Program-made: the position numbers and the translations under genes
Shown: positions 16,594-25,550 of the stretch, piece after piece
How the letters are laid out: each line of letters opens with the position of its first letter
How positions within the stretch are numbered: position 1 is the first letter of the stretch
Notes under the pieces: generated by a model
What the model saw: the letters and a program-made list of their open reading frames with translations, nothing else
The model's database searches: none
What the model was told of the DNA's origin: nothing
NCBI GenBank assembly: GCA_951813065.1
Contig: CATOTH010000008.1
Coordinates: 124,001-188,000, forward strand
DNA: 64,000 nucleotides
Direction: 5' to 3'
From: an uncultured Bryobacterales bacterium
Lineage (GTDB): Bacteria > Acidobacteriota > Terriglobia > Bryobacterales > UBA6623

Positions 16594-17455
16594 GCGTGCC
16601 ACAGTGTAGCAGCGGCGTTCGTAGGGAGTCGTGACGCCGCCCGCCCAAGAACCAGTTGAGAACCAGCCTTCTGCAGCAGGCATCTAGCAGAGCCGGAGGA
16701 TGCCGTCAGGACTCCGAGTTCGAATCTCCGCGCCAGTATCACGGGCGAATGCGAATGCGGCGGTTGGCGATCACGCAGCACGGTGATCCGCACTGACTAG
16801 ATCGATCCTTTCGGACAAGTCAGGATTTGGCGCCCAGAAAGTGCTCAAGCGCATTAGTTGTTCGTTCCGCGATGGCAGTCGTTCCGGTTTCTCGAGACCC
16901 TCGTTTGTCCCCGGCGGAAGGCCCGAAAAACTACTGGCCACGTCAGGTGAGAGAAACTGACCCGTTTCTCCCAGTGGGGGCTTCGCTGCCAAACCGCTGA
17001 CAGCAAAGCGTCCACACAGGGAGAAAGGCTTGGGAGAAAAGACCATATGATCAGTGCCGAGTGACTGGGATGGGTCCCAAGGCGATCGTCACACCCAAGA
17101 TCGATTGCGGGATGGCAATGCTCGCAACAGGGAAGGTGTCGGTAGGCTCAACAAACGACTAAGTCGCTAATCAATCCATCTCCTCTATCCAATCCGCATG
17201 AAACCGCGCGAGAGTGATTCGCCCATGCAAGGGGTAGAACAAGCAGCCGTGACATCAACCGCCATCTGAACCTTTCCAACGTCTGCCATCGACCCGCTGC
17301 AGACGGCCGAGGTCCGCTGCTAAGGTCCGCGTAGCCGCGAAAGCGGACTCGCCCGAAGAATCTCGCTTTGCTTCCGCACGGCCAGAACCGGCCATGACCA
17401 TCTGTTTGCTACAAGAAAGTGATTGCGACGGTCATACCATTCTGCAGGGTTCCTG
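16594..17455. other. 862-bp gene-free stretch with repeat copy 2
   Basis: No credible gene is seen on either strand. It contains the second copy of the diverged direct repeat (16821-16876). A short GTTCGAATC near 16719 resembles a tRNA T-loop but the rest of a tRNA cannot be folded. This is probably decayed sequence between the sulfatase block and the pseudogenes to the right. Confidence 0.5.
16821..16876 (+). repeat. Diverged direct repeat, copy 2
   Basis: CAGGATTTGGCGCCCAGAAA followed by GTGCTCAAGCGC and TTGTTCGTTCCGCGATGGC mirrors the copy at 1332-1388 in the same orientation. Differences are spread over all codon positions, so it is old or was never a coding repeat. Confidence 0.5.
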
Positions 17456-18150
17456 TCAGGCAATGACGGGTATCAGAAGGTGTGAGTCGTATTCGCCGCC
17501 GAAGTGCACCACGTGCCACCCTGAGTTCAAACTCGTATCCTTACCGAAGATCGGCGCGTGAACGACTTCGGTGGGCGAGATGATCAGGCGAAGACCTTCT
17601 CCGGCAGCGAAAAAGGTGCTGCTTGGACAAAGGGCAATCTCGACCGGAACGATCTCGCCGGGCGCAAGCTTCCTGATGCTGTCCCCCCGCGCCACCGGGA
17701 GCCATTCGGTGGATCGGGCCTTGTCGAATTCCCGCCGAGAGATACGCATGTAGCCGCGGGTTACCATGTCCTCGGTGAGGCCCGCAGATCCCTTGAAGCG
17801 CACCGATTGTCCCCGCCGGTCTCGCTTATCGACGAAGCAGCAGAGGGTCATGTCGTCCGGACAATCGCCACCCTCGTACGGGCGCGCTTCGACCCAGCGA
17901 CGGAGTTTCATGTGGCCGCTGAGTTCGGCGTCCTCCCGGAAGGTGATTTCGAACTCTCCCGAACCATTCCGGGAGCTGTAGGACACCTCGGCCGGCGCCT
18001 CCGGAGCGTCATCCGTGAGGCCGTCCGTCGAAAGGAAAAGACGGCGATACTGGGTGTTCGGCAGCGGCCAGCTGTCTTCCCAGCGGACCTCGTGGACCTC
18101 ATCGCGGCTCGCGCGGACTTCGAGGCGGACGGGCTTGAGATCTTCGAAAC
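17456..18150 (-). pseudogene. CocE/NonD-type hydrolase, C-terminal remnant
   Basis: Minus-strand reading from about 18150 gives PVRLEVRASRDEVHEVRWED and WPLPNTQYRRLFLSTDGLTD, then the jelly-roll C-terminal domain of X-Pro dipeptidyl-peptidase/CocE hydrolases (PF08530 type): ELSGHMKLRRWVEA, DDMTLCCFVDKRD, GYMRISRREFDKARSTEWLP and KLAPGEIVPVEIALCPSSTF, ending at TGA 17458-17456. The alpha/beta-hydrolase catalytic half, about 350 residues, is missing: the frame hits a TAG at 18181-18179 and what lies beyond belongs to a different gene family. This is a 5'-truncated pseudogene, not a short real gene. Confidence 0.8.
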
Positions 18151-18536
18151 GGTTGATCCGGAAGGACGTCCAGAGCTTCTACGACCTGTTCGAGGAAATC
18201 GACCGTCAGCTGAATGTCAGCGCGCGTCGTTGCGCCAGTCTGGACGACAACCCGCTTTCGGGGGTCCTGAAAACCTTCCGCACTTACCCGCAGTTCGTAA
18301 ACGCCGGGAGGCAAGACCGCGAACAAGAACGATCCCCATTCATCGGTTTCTGCGCTTCGCTCCAAGCCAGTGGCCACGCTTCGGGCGGTTACCTGTGCGT
18401 TGGCGACTACAGCTCCGCTCGGGTCCGAGACCGTTCCGGCGATTCCTCCGTGTGGAAGTTGGGCAAGCGTCGGCTCCGAGCCGGCCCAGAACAGGCAGCA
18501 AACCAGGAGCGCTGCGCGCAAATAACTCGTAGGCAT
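18150..18536 (-). pseudogene. Outer-membrane receptor N-terminus (carboxypeptidase-regulatory domain), truncated
   Basis: It begins with MPTSYLRAALLVCCLFWAGS and a Sec signal, then GGIAGTVSDPSGAVVANAQV and LPPGVYELRVSAEGFQ, the carboxypeptidase-regulatory (CnaB-like) module that opens acidobacterial Oar-type TonB-dependent receptors, up to TTRADIQLTVDFLEQVVE. At that point, where the plug domain should start, the similarity stops and the CocE remnant begins one frame over. Receptors of this type are usually around 1000 residues; here about 125 remain. The 5' end looks intact, so a short product could still be made, but with no barrel. Confidence 0.75.
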
Positions 18537-18693
18537 GAAGGCCCTCCGTATGAGTCCTAAGCGGGCGCGTCAGGCCGACATGGGCCTTGTTCTTCTAGAG
18601 TCCCCCAAAGCAGCAAAGCTCAAAACCCTGACAAGCATTCGTCGGGTCGGGTGAGTTTTGTCGCCCAGATCGGCTCCCTTTCTCGGGACGCCT

Positions 18694-18918
18694 ATGACAC
18701 AGATCGTTGAGCCCCAAGCGGCAGAAGCCCCTATCACCGTGAAGGCAGCAGCCCAGTTCTTGGGCGTCAGCCCGTCGCTCGTGTATGCTTCGGTCGAGCG
18801 AAAGCAGATTCCCCATTACCGCATGATGGGCCGCTCGATCCGGTTCCGGCTGTCGGAGCTGGCCGAGTGGCGTCAACGTTTTCACGTGAATGGAGGAATC
18901 AATGAACAGAACGGGTAG
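18694..18918 (+). CDS. Excisionase-family helix-turn-helix DNA-binding protein
   Basis: About 74 residues with PITVKAAAQFLGVSPSLVYA (winged MerR/excisionase-like helix-turn-helix) and a C-terminal HYRMMGRSIRFRLSELAEW, the wing and end of the DNA-binding domain in the excisionase family. ATG at 18694 starts the conserved part; a TTG at 18658 is in frame but adds nothing recognisable. The last 17 bases overlap the start of the integrase gene in another frame, as expected for a xis-int pair. It would control the direction of recombination or act as a directionality factor for the integrase next door. Confidence 0.85.
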   Translation: MTQIVEPQAAEAPITVKAAAQFLGVSPSLVYASVERKQIPHYRMMGRSIRFRLSELAEWRQRFHVNGGINEQNG

Positions 18919-20053
18919 ACCCCGAAAACACAGCGGCAGCCAGTACCCGCGCGGCGACTCTCGACGCTGGTGGATGCGCTACCGAAACAAGGAAGGGAGG
19001 TTGATTCAAGAATCGACGGGAACAGACGACCGCGAGGAGGCCGAACGACGACTTCGAGCCCGGCTGTCGGCTCGGGACTAAGGCTCGTTGCCCGCGCTAC
19101 TGGCGGCCAAGGATCTCACGTTCGATACCTGGGCGGACTGGTTCCTCGAAAACCGTTCAAGACCGCCAGTTCGGTCAGAGAACACCCATCGCGCCAATCT
19201 AGAGGTACTCCGAAACCTCAGGCCTGTCTTTGGCGGTTGGAGGCTTACGGACATCACTCCAGAGGCCATCGAAGAGTACCTTGCCCGCAGGCTAAGATCC
19301 CGTCGCAAGATCACAACGAAACTAGGCACCTACCAATCAAGACCGCTCAAGCCATCGACCGTCCACCGCGACTACCGCGTTCTGAGCCGGATTCTCAACG
19401 TGGCGGTCCAGAAGAAGCGCCTTGCCTCAAACCCGTGTCACTCAGTTGAGTTTCCTGCTCGACTGGCTGGCTCAACGCGCAAGCCGCACTACCTGACTGC
19501 GAGCGAGCAGGCCCGAGTCGAATTCTTCGCTCCGGCCTACCTCAGGAACGTGGTCGTCATCATGGTCGAAATCGGACTTCGGCCCTACAAGGAGCTGCTG
19601 CCGATTCGAAAGGAGCAGGTCGACATGGAGAACAGGCTCGTTCATCTCCCGGATTCAAAGACCGCGAGCGGCATCGCAGACATGCCGATGAGCGAGCGTG
19701 CTCGCCAGGCCTTCGAGTCTCAGTTGAGCGAGAGCCTGGATTCTGACTTCCTGTTCCCCTCGACTCGGCCGGGAGCAAAGAAGCCCCATCTCACGACGCT
19801 TAAGAAGATTTGGGCGTCGACGCTCAAGCGGGCGGGCATCGAGCACTTCCCGCTCTACCAACTGCGCCACACCTTCGCCACGCGCCATAGCGCCGGCGGC
19901 ATGGCCGACCACTTCGTAACCCAGATGCTGCGTCAAGGTGACTCGACCGTCTTCAAGCGCTACAGCCAAGCCAAGCTCGGCATGATGCGGGAGGCGCTGC
20001 AGAAGCTCGACCGCCAAGCGAATGAGCATGAGAGGACTTTTGCTACGGCGTAG
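18902..20053 (+). pseudogene. Tyrosine recombinase/integrase interrupted by an in-frame TAA
   Basis: Reading one frame from ATG 18902 gives an arm-binding N-terminus (MNRTGRPRKHSGSQYPRGDS, ESTGTDDREEAERRLRARLS), then a TAA at 19079-19081, then without frame change the core-binding part (LTFDTWADWFLENRS) and the catalytic domain: GLRPYKELLPIR, PDSKT, YQLRHTFATRHSAGG and the nucleophile in FKRYSQAKLGM. Acidobacterial integrases that I recall read straight through here with a Glu codon (GAA or GAG), so one G-to-T change explains the stop. A TTG at 19088 might allow re-initiation without the arm-binding part. All other catalytic motifs look intact, so the inactivation seems recent. The gene ends about 100 bp from tRNA-Val. 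Confidence 0.82.
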
Positions 20054-20157
20054 CCGTACCGAGCGACTTCCGCTACGGTTCTTGTAAGTTTTGTCGGTCT
20101 TGGCCGGCTCGATTCAACCCGCAGGGAGCTGGGATCGTTGAGAAGATTGGACTTAGG

Positions 20158-20234
20158 TGGTGGGCACGCCCAGACTCGAACTGGGGACCTCCTGCGTGTG
20201 AAGCAGGCGCTCTAACCAACTGAGCTACGTGCCC
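20158..20234 (-). tRNA. tRNA-Val (anticodon CAC)
   Basis: The minus strand folds as a 77-nt tRNA: acceptor GGGCACG/CGTGCCC, D-arm, anticodon stem CCTGC/GCAGG around loop TTCACAC (anticodon CAC, reading GTG), T-loop GTTCGAGTC, and CCA encoded in the DNA. Its 3' end faces the integrase gene, the usual arrangement when a genomic island has inserted into the 3' part of a tRNA gene. Confidence 0.95.
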
Positions 20235-20767
20235 TTCAAAACCAGCCCTGTCGACGAGTTGGGCTGACAGCAAGCCGAGTTTGAAACCGTAAACTACGGC
20301 TCGCCCCTCATCAAATCGATTGTACAGGCTTACGGTTCTGGACCGGGCGGGGATGTCAACGAGCCCTTCGCCGGTTTCCATGTTCCCAGGTCCGCCTTCT
20401 TGGATTTGGACCATGCGACGTCCACTTACCATCCGCTGGATGCTGGATCGCAACCGCTACCGCCTCAAGCTCTATCGCAATGACGGGGGCAAAGTCTACC
20501 AATCCTGTGGAGAAGCTCACCCAAGTTGCGCGCAGTTTCGCCATTGACACCGTCCTAGGTTTCTTCTCCAGATTGTGGAGACAGGATCAATCCAAGACTC
20601 TCCACGGGTTCGCAGTCCGTCCACCCGGCGGACCGCGACTACCCGCTAACCCTCCAGCGCATCCCTTGCTACAGCGATGCCCGCTTTGAGAGCGGGCCTA
20701 GTGGACGAACCGTTAGCAGAGCCATGCGACGCTGGGCCAGATTGGGAAGGCAGGCTGTTCATCCCTG
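20235..20767. other. Gap between tRNA-Val and cytochrome pseudogene
   Basis: No complete gene is seen. A plus-strand stretch from 20413 encodes LTIRWMLDRNRYRLKLYRND then GGKVYQS, which faintly recalls the first strands of YkuD-type L,D-transpeptidases, but the frame stops within 20 codons and no catalytic motif follows. The rest is without recognisable features. Confidence 0.3.
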
Positions 20768-22373
20768 TCACTTCTCCGATGCCGATTCTTGGTCGAAGAG
20801 CAAATTCGATAGCTTCCTCGCGAAGATCAGTCCAGGTCTGTGAGCAAGCAGACGCATCCACGCGGACCGGGCTGCGGCCCGGATTTCCAGCGCCAGGTTC
20901 ACGCGAGCCAGCATGTGGTACGCGGACTCCAGAAGTGGCTCAAGCGCAATGGCTCGCTCTATCTCCTGAACGGATTTCTTTTCCGCGCCGACGTTCCACC
21001 AACCTGCGGCCAGAGAGTTTCGATACAAGGTTTGATCTGGACCCGCGTGGACGGCACTCCACAGGAAGCGGAGCCCCTCTTGCGGCGCTCCCGACAGGAC
21101 GAGTCCAGTTCCCAAGGCCTCAAGGGCGCTTGCATCCCGGTCCCGGATCGCGGAGGCCGCCTGCAAGAGGGTCACACCCTTATTGATGTCACCTGCGGGC
21201 GAATTGTCCTGCCCGAGTCGTATGAGCGCGATGCCAAGGTTGCGGCGCCCAACTCAACCGTCCTGCGGTTTCCACGGCCTGAGATTCTGTGGGTGTCTTG
21301 CATCTGCAGGTGGGATTGGCCACCGAGTTATCCGGTGGTCAGTGAACGCACTATGACCGCTGCCGTGGGACTGTCGCTTGCGAGCGCTGCATGTTCGGGG
21401 TCCAGTTTTCCGTCGTGGCACCCCATGCAGCGCCCGCTGATCTCGAAAGCCAGGTCCCTCGTAGAAGAGTGCGGATCGTGGCAGGTGCCGCACCAAAGGT
21501 CCTGGCCGCTGACTTGGGCGCGGCGACTGAGCGCAAGCTGTTCGACGTGGCTCACAACCTGGAACCGGCTCTGCCCCTCTGCGTCATCGGTACTGCCCAC
21601 GAATACAGACCGGAATTCTTCCAACGGACGGCCCGGCTCGAATGAACCGAATGTCTGACCGGGGTGTTGGACCCGGGCCAGGCCTGAGAGGTGGCACTGC
21701 TCGCAAACGCTGTCGCGTTCGCGAGGGGCCGCCTTGGCCGGGTTGAATATGATCGAGGCCACGGGTGATTCGAGGTGCGCATCCGGCGGGCCGTGGCAGC
21801 GGTCGCACGAAATGACCTCGGCACAAATGGGGGGCTCTCGTAGCGGTTCACCGAGCCGGGAACAGGCCGAGGCTGGCCGGAGTCGCACCAAAGGCACTCA
21901 GCCGAAGCGGGCCGCGTGAAATCAGGCTCGGAATATCGCTCCATGCCCGGTGCCATTCCCCATGTCTGGAGGTCCGAATAGTACGCGATCGGAGATTGGA
22001 TAATCGCGTCATTCGCCGGAATGAGGTAGCCGAACGCAGCGTTTCCGGAACCGATCACGTAGCTTGCCTCAAGTCCTTCTCGTTGTATGCGATGCACCAT
22101 ACCGCGGTCCGACAGCTCGACATGGGACGTCGTACCCGAGTAGCCGTGATAGTACATTCCCGAAGGCTGGCCTGAATCGGACGGGCAAGGGACCCGACCC
22201 ATCCCGGTGCGGAGATACGCTGTCACTTCATCCGGATGACAGAGCCGGCATTGCTCCAACGCGTTGAGTGGCAGCGCTGCCGACAGGGCTCCGACCGCTA
22301 GCACGATGCAGAATGCTGCCCTCCGGGACGGTAGGCGGCCGCGTGCTCGATCTTCTTTCCGGCAGTCGTGCAT
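20768..22373 (-). pseudogene. Secreted multiheme cytochrome c with TPR tail, multiply disrupted
   Basis: Start at 22373 gives a signal peptide (FCIVLAVGALSAALPLNA) and the first heme motif CRLCH, then SYVIGSGNAAFGYLIPANDA. The heme motif at CLWCD has lost its His. At a run of six G (21829-21834) one base is missing and the frame changes; the next frame carries CDRCH, CEQCH, CGTCH and CMGCH. After CMGCH (21415-21429) the frame changes again to PRRKTG and GHSAFTDHRI, then an in-frame TGA (21256-21254), and then NLGIALIRLGQ leads into TPR-like helices (RFLWSAVHAGPDQTLYRNSL, AIALEPLLESAYHMLARVNL) to 20768. Intact relatives join these parts in one polypeptide. Four separate lesions mean it cannot encode a working enzyme. 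Confidence 0.85.
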
Positions 22374-22881
22374 CGCTGCGCCGATGCGCAGGTTAACAGG
22401 CCCGTAAGTGCTCGTCCCGGAATATGGAATTCCGGCCACGTCCCGATGGACAGGCGTTCCGGACCGCAGTGGGGGTTCCCCGCACTGACTGTCGCTTCTT
22501 CGTAGGGTCCACAAACCAACTTCTTTGCCTTGGTCCGAGGATTCCAGCCCAAGCGTACGACTGTTGCTGGCGGACATGACCGTCACTAAGCCGGCTGACC
22601 TGTCCTTCTGGTGGTTGCTCGGCGCTGCAATTCTACAACCGGTGGCTGGCCCAATAGCCTCGCCCGACGATATCGGTTGCGCGCCTGCTGTTGCCGGGTC
22701 CGGAAGCGCTGCCCCAGAAGCCTCGCAGCCTCGCGGCGGATCCTTCTTGATGCAATTGCTGACCGCCATCCTTCACCACCCCGTCTGCGTGCGACCCCGC
22801 ACGCACCGGTGAGAGCCCAACCGGCACCGTCCAAATCTAGGAGGGCGGGCCGCATCCGGGCGGTCAGGACGGCCCGGAACG
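22374..22881. other. Gap between the cytochrome pseudogene and aldehyde dehydrogenase
   Basis: No gene is recognised on either strand in these 508 bases. The only clear feature is the hairpin at 22786-22805. The promoter of the decayed cytochrome gene would have been here. Confidence 0.5.
22786..22805 (-). terminator. Hairpin downstream of aldehyde dehydrogenase gene
   Basis: TGCGTGCG-ACCC-CGCACGCA is a perfect eight-pair stem with a four-base loop, about 77 bases beyond the aldehyde dehydrogenase stop. A weaker second stem (CCGGT/ACCGG) follows on the plus strand. No T-run is present. Confidence 0.4.
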
Positions 22882-24333
22882 TCAGTAGCCGAGGTACACA
22901 GTCTTGTAGTCGGTGTAGAACTCAAGAGCCGCCGGGCCCTGCTCCTTCGGGCCAAAGCTCGAGTCCTTCGATCCACCGAAAGGCAGTTGGTACTCGACGC
23001 CTGCGCTAGGCAGGTTGACGGTAATCAGTCCGGCCTCGATACGGTTGATGTACTCGAAGATGCGCGACACGTTGGTGGTCTGGATTGATGCAGAAAGGCC
23101 AAAGTCCGTCGTATTCGCAATGCGCATGCAATCGGCGAAATTGGCCGCCCGGATCACTCCAAGCACCGGCCCGAAGACTTCTTCGCGCGCAATGCGCATG
23201 TCTTCAGTTACTTCGCTGAACACTGTCGGCTCAAAAAAGTATCCCTTGGCGTAGTCTCCCTCGGAGAGAATCCGTCCCCCGCACTCAAGCTTGGCGCCTT
23301 CATTCTCGGCCACGCGGCAGTAACGGTCATTCGTGTCAAGTTGATCCTGGTCGATAGCAGGACCGATCTGAACGCCGGCCTCAAGGCCGTTGCCGACCCG
23401 GAGGCCTTTGGTCGCCTCAACAATGCGGGCCAGAAAGGCGTCGTGAATGGACTCCTCGACGATCACCCGACTGGTCGCGGTGCACTTCTGTCCGGTTGAG
23501 AACATGGCGGCGTTCAAGGTGTTGGCCACTGCCTTGTCAAGGTCGGCGTCGGCCAGCACGATAGTCGGGTTCTTCCCGCCCATCTCGAGTTGGATGCGAA
23601 TGCGTCTCAGCGATGCTTGAGCGTGCAGCGCTTGACCCACCGGCACGGAACCGGTGAACGACACGGCCTTGACCGGTTCGGCATGCACCATGGCATCCCC
23701 GACTTCGCCGCCGGATCCGCAGATCAGGTTCACCACGCCCTTCGGGATGCCGGCTTCATGGCATGCTTCGGCCAGTCTCCACGCGCACAGTGGAGCGGCA
23801 GTGGCAGGCTTCAAGAGCACGGAGTTGCCTGCCACCAGAGCCGGTGCCAGCTTCCATGCAGGAATCGCGCTGGGGAAGTTCCAGGGATTGATCTGCGCGA
23901 CCACCCCCAGAGGTCTTCGCACTGCGTACATGAAGACCCGGTCGCGCTCGGACGGTACCTGGATGCCGGGAATCCGAGAGCCCTCCCCGCCGAAGTACCG
24001 GAAGATATTGATCGACCGCATGGTCTCGCCCTTCGCTTCGGGCAATGTCTTGCCCTCTTCGCGCGTCATTTCCCGAGCTAACGTGTCGAGATTCCGCTCG
24101 AGGATTTCAGCGACCTTGAACAGGTACGCGCCGCGGGCGGGGGCGGTCAGGCCCGACCAGGCCCTGAAGGCCTCCTGCGCGGCTTCTGCTGCCACGTTCA
24201 CGTCGGCCTGGTTCGCCTTGCAGAATATGCCGACGCAGTCGTCCGTGTCAGCTGGATTCCGATTCTCGAAGGTGCGATCGGACGTGACCCACTCGCCGTC
24301 GATGTAGTTGGGATAAGTTGTCGGGTTGCTCAC
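22882..24333 (-). CDS. NAD(P)-dependent aldehyde dehydrogenase family protein
   Basis: About 483 residues from a GTG at 24333; the start is set by SNPTTYPNYIDGEWVTSDRT, the normal N-terminus of the family. Family motifs: INPWNFPSAIPAWKLAPALV with Asn for substrate polarisation, QLEMGGKNP with the general-base Glu, STGQKCTATSR with the catalytic Cys, and REEVFGPVL. The N-terminal wording NRNPADTDDCVGIFCKANQA is typical of 2-ketoglutaric semialdehyde (2,5-dioxovalerate) dehydrogenases, which finish oxidative pathways of pentoses, hexuronates or hydroxyproline. Substrate is inferred from that resemblance only. Transcribed divergently from an SDR gene 51 bases away, so the two may share a control region. 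Confidence 0.88.
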   Translation of the reverse strand: MSNPTTYPNYIDGEWVTSDRTFENRNPADTDDCVGIFCKANQADVNVAAEAAQEAFRAWSGLTAPARGAYLFKVAEILERNLDTLAREMTREEGKTLPEAKGETMRSINIFRYFGGEGSRIPGIQVPSERDRVFMYAVRRPLGVVAQINPWNFPSAIPAWKLAPALVAGNSVLLKPATAAPLCAWRLAEACHEAGIPKGVVNLICGSGGEVGDAMVHAEPVKAVSFTGSVPVGQALHAQASLRRIRIQLEMGGKNPTIVLADADLDKAVANTLNAAMFSTGQKCTATSRVIVEESIHDAFLARIVEATKGLRVGNGLEAGVQIGPAIDQDQLDTNDRYCRVAENEGAKLECGGRILSEGDYAKGYFFEPTVFSEVTEDMRIAREEVFGPVLGVIRAANFADCMRIANTTDFGLSASIQTTNVSRIFEYINRIEAGLITVNLPSAGVEYQLPFGGSKDSSFGPKEQGPAALEFYTDYKTVYLGY

Positions 24334-24384
24334 TTTGCTCGACCTTGGACACCGTGTCCGGCGCGGCCGGTACACTGGTGCGAC

Positions 24385-25146
24385 ATGCAAGATTTCCCAT
24401 CTTCGCACGTCACCCTCGTCACGGGAGCGTCCCTGGGAATCGGTGCCTCGACCGCCCGCGAGTTCGTCCGGCGCGGCTCCGCGGTCGGCGTGCATTTCAA
24501 CTCAAGTGAGCGCGAGGCCGGCGAAGTTGTGGCCTCCATCGTGGATGCCGGGGGTGTTGCTGTCCCCTTCCGGGCGGATCTCTCAGATCGTGCCCAGTGC
24601 GTCCGGCTGGTTGATGACGCGGTGGCGCGATTTGGCCGAATCGATGCGCTCGTGAACAACGCCGGCTCGCTGATCGACCGTCGCCACCTGGCGCAAATCG
24701 ACGAGCCGTTCTGGAACGCCGTCATGTCCCTGAATCTCGCCAGTGTGCTCTGGGTGACCCAGGCGGCCGCCGCCGGGATGCGTGCGCGCGGTTCCGGCAC
24801 GGTGGTCAATCTGGGCTCGATTGCGGGACACAACGGAGGGGGTCCGGGAGCGATCCCTTACGCCACGGCGAAAGCGGCTGTGACCGGCATGACCAAAGGG
24901 CTGGCAAAGGAACTGATCGCGGACGGCATCCGTGTGAACGCCGTCAATCCCGGGGTGATTCTCACCCCGTTCCACGAGCGGTTTTCCAGCGACGAGAGAA
25001 TGCGCTCGATGGTGTCTCAGATTCCCCAAGCCAGGGCGGGGGAGTCGTCGGAGGTGGCGAGCGCGATCGTCTTTCTTGCCAGTGATGCCGCCTCACACAT
25101 TGTCGGCGAGTCGATCGAAGTGAACGGCGGGATGCTGATGGATTGA
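24385..25146 (+). CDS. Short-chain dehydrogenase/reductase (SDR)
   Basis: A 253-residue classical SDR: TGASLGIGAST is the Gly-rich dinucleotide site, NNAGS follows, and the active site is Ser in LGSIAG with Tyr-Lys in YATAKAA. The C-terminal VVGESIEVNGG-type ending (HIVGESIEVNGGMLMD) is usual for 3-oxoacyl-ACP reductase-like and sugar or polyol dehydrogenases. The divergent aldehyde dehydrogenase suggests a shared oxidative sugar or aldehyde pathway, but the substrate cannot be told from sequence alone. Residues after the second strand (VHFNSSEREAG) leave the cofactor open, with NADP a possibility. Confidence 0.88.
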   Translation: MQDFPSSHVTLVTGASLGIGASTAREFVRRGSAVGVHFNSSEREAGEVVASIVDAGGVAVPFRADLSDRAQCVRLVDDAVARFGRIDALVNNAGSLIDRRHLAQIDEPFWNAVMSLNLASVLWVTQAAAAGMRARGSGTVVNLGSIAGHNGGGPGAIPYATAKAAVTGMTKGLAKELIADGIRVNAVNPGVILTPFHERFSSDERMRSMVSQIPQARAGESSEVASAIVFLASDAASHIVGESIEVNGGMLMD

Positions 25147-25157
25147 GTCGCGAGCCC

Positions 25158-25454
25158 TCACGCGCTCGCCTTGACGAACGCGTCGCGGCTTGCTTCCGAC
25201 TCGAAGTAGTAAATCGTGCCGCCGACCTCGGCCCGTACCGCGAATGCCGGATCTACGTAGGTGCCTGTTTGGGGATCCTGCACGAGCCTTCCGCTTGTCG
25301 GCGACCCCGCGGGGCTACCCGCGCCGGATCCTTTGCTGGCTGATCGCGCGCCCATCGATCGAACCACGAACCGGCTGATCTCCCGGATCAAGTTGCGAAC
25401 TATTGCCAAGCCGATGATGCCGATCACCAGCAGCAGGATGTTTCGCACCATCAC
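25158..25454 (-). CDS. Small membrane-anchored protein, PP0621-like
   Basis: About 98 residues with one N-terminal membrane segment (VRNILLLVIGIIGLAIVRNL), a Ser/Gly/Pro-rich linker, and a C-terminal module LVQDPQTGTYVDPAFAVRAE with YYFESEASRDAFVKA. The tail resembles the short YHS-like or PP0621-type domain in which a Cys pair is often present; here the positions are occupied by Gln and other residues, so metal binding is doubtful. The GTG at 25454 has AGGAGG seven bases upstream; an ATG one codon later is the alternative. Converges on the SDR gene with 11 bases between stops. Function unknown. Confidence 0.65.
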   Translation of the reverse strand: MMVRNILLLVIGIIGLAIVRNLIREISRFVVRSMGARSASKGSGAGSPAGSPTSGRLVQDPQTGTYVDPAFAVRAEVGGTIYYFESEASRDAFVKASA

Positions 25455-25550
25455 CCTTGGACCTCCTCTCTAGCCGGGTACGCCCGGACCTCGCGGTCCG
25501 GCGCCTTTCGATTGTCGTTGCGACAGGACCCGACTCTCAAGGCGTGGCAG

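Noticed and set aside
16700..16745. tRNA-like T-arm (GTTCGAATC)
   Set aside because: The T-stem has a mismatch and neither an acceptor stem nor an anticodon arm can be folded around it.
20413..20560. Possible L,D-transpeptidase (YkuD) fragment
   Set aside because: Only about 25 residues resemble the first strands; the frame stops and no His/Cys catalytic motif follows.
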